From NCBI GenBank assembly GCA_018819165.1, contig JAHJQP010000088.1:1-6215 (forward strand): 6,215 bases of DNA, read 5' to 3'. Positions within the stretch are counted from its first letter, which is position 1. Each line of letters opens with the position of its first letter. Positions 5,706 through 6,215 of this stretch are shown in pieces. The notes beneath the pieces were generated by a model that did no database searches, was not told the DNA's origin, and was given only the letters and a program-made list of their open reading frames with translations. This DNA is from Pseudomonadota bacterium. GTDB lineage: Bacteria; Desulfobacterota; Syntrophia; Syntrophales; UBA5619. A program made the translations under genes and the position numbers.

Positions 5706-6215
5706 TCAGCGGGAGGTGAGGCTGATCCGGCCATTCTCGCGGCGGATGGCGCCGTTCCGTTCCATTTTGATCAGGTGGGACTCCGTGATGCCGCAGCCGG
5801 GGAAGAAGTGCAGTACCGGGTTTTTGGGAAAGAGCCATTCATTGAGTTCCATGAACGTCTTCGGACCCTCCTGAAGGGCCGTACGCAGAAAGCCCTCACG
5901 CTTCAATAGCTTGCCCCGGATCTTCTGGATTGCGGCCGCCGCATCCTCGAGAATTCCACCATGTGCCGGGACGATCGTCCGCGCTCCCAGGCTCTCCATC
6001 CTGTCCAGGCTCTCCAGGTAGCCGATGAGGCCACCCGAGGCGGGCGTGTACCAGGCAGGGAAATTGCCCACCAGATCGCCCGCCAGCAGAAGACCCCGGT
6101 CTCTGTCAAAGAGGGAAATATGGCCGGGGGAATGGCCCGGCGTGTGAACGATCTCGAAGAAAAAATCCCCAAGCTGAACGGTCTCGCCCTCGGTGATGGC
6201 CTCGACGGATTCGGC
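5706..6215 (-). CDS. Metallo-beta-lactamase-fold hydrolase, C-terminal part (5' end beyond window edge)
   Basis: The frame is open from the right edge to a TGA at 5706-5708 and gives 169 residues. Counting from the edge, three later metal-binding motifs of the superfamily are present: HTPGHSPGH (24-32, ligand His28), LLLAGDLVG (42-50, ligand Asp47) and IVPAHGG (81-87, ligand His85). The N-terminal HxHxDH motif must lie outside the window. After the catalytic domain come KLLKREGFLRTAL and a winged-helix-like segment ending ESHLIKMERNGAIRRENGRISL (split, about 142-166), as in LACTB2-like hydrolases with an MBL-associated winged helix. The family hydrolyses thioesters, nucleic acids or other esters; the substrate cannot be assigned. 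It is convergent with the transferase gene, 96 bases apart. Confidence 0.92.
   Translation of the reverse strand, partial: AESVEAITEGETVQLGDFFFEIVHTPGHSPGHISLFDRDRGLLLAGDLVGNFPAWYTPASGGLIGYLESLDRMESLGARTIVPAHGGILEDAAAAIQKIRGKLLKREGFLRTALQEGPKTFMELNEWLFPKNPVLHFFPGCGITESHLIKMERNGAIRRENGRISLTSR

Noticed and set aside
5665..5874. Small plus-strand open frame across the end of the hydrolase gene
   Set aside because: It overlaps the winged-helix coding end of the hydrolase on the other strand, has a poor ribosome binding site and no recognisable content.
1..6215. CRISPR array, tRNA, rRNA, intact insertion sequence or phage genes
   Set aside because: No regularly spaced direct repeats, cloverleaf-like segments, transposase or phage motifs were seen on either strand.

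Overview
The window is about 6.2 kb of ordinary-looking bacterial chromosome. It is moderately GC-rich by eye, with long tightly packed genes and good AGGAGG-type ribosome binding sites. The gene content points to a Gram-negative, double-membraned bacterium: a lipobox-bearing TPR lipoprotein, a CtpA-type periplasmic protease, a divergent polysaccharide deacetylase, an IHF-beta-like protein and an Sfp-type phosphopantetheinyl transferase. The combination and protein style resemble Deltaproteobacteria/Desulfobacterota (for example Syntrophus-like organisms). That placement is inference from gene style, not from a marker gene.

Left block (1-3861, all on the minus strand, read right to left): ctpA (S41 C-terminal processing protease), then a divergent polysaccharide deacetylase (DUF610/YibQ type) whose possible start overlaps the ctpA stop, then after 82 bases a TPR lipoprotein with about 14 repeats that runs off the left edge. 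This looks like one envelope/peptidoglycan-maintenance operon. The ctpA-deacetylase pair is a common neighbourhood. The TPR lipoprotein next to it suggests an adaptor for the protease, by analogy with NlpI-Prc and LbcA-CtpA.

Centre (3862-4254): a 393-base divergent intergenic region without a gene. It contains an AT-rich island with candidate promoters in both directions, an 8-bp perfect inverted repeat in the presumed ctpA leader, and a GC-rich hairpin in the presumed leader of the rightward operon.

Right block (4255-5609, plus strand): a small stand-alone PspC-domain membrane protein, an HU/IHF-family DNA-binding protein and an Sfp-type 4'-phosphopantetheinyl transferase. They are spaced by 9 bases and by a 4-base ATGA overlap, so they are probably co-transcribed although their functions seem unrelated.

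Right edge (5706-6215, minus strand): the C-terminal 169 residues of a metallo-beta-lactamase-fold hydrolase with a winged-helix tail, convergent with the transferase gene. No RNA gene, CRISPR array, intact mobile element or clearly novel system was seen. The most useful lead is the putative CtpA-TPR lipoprotein pairing.
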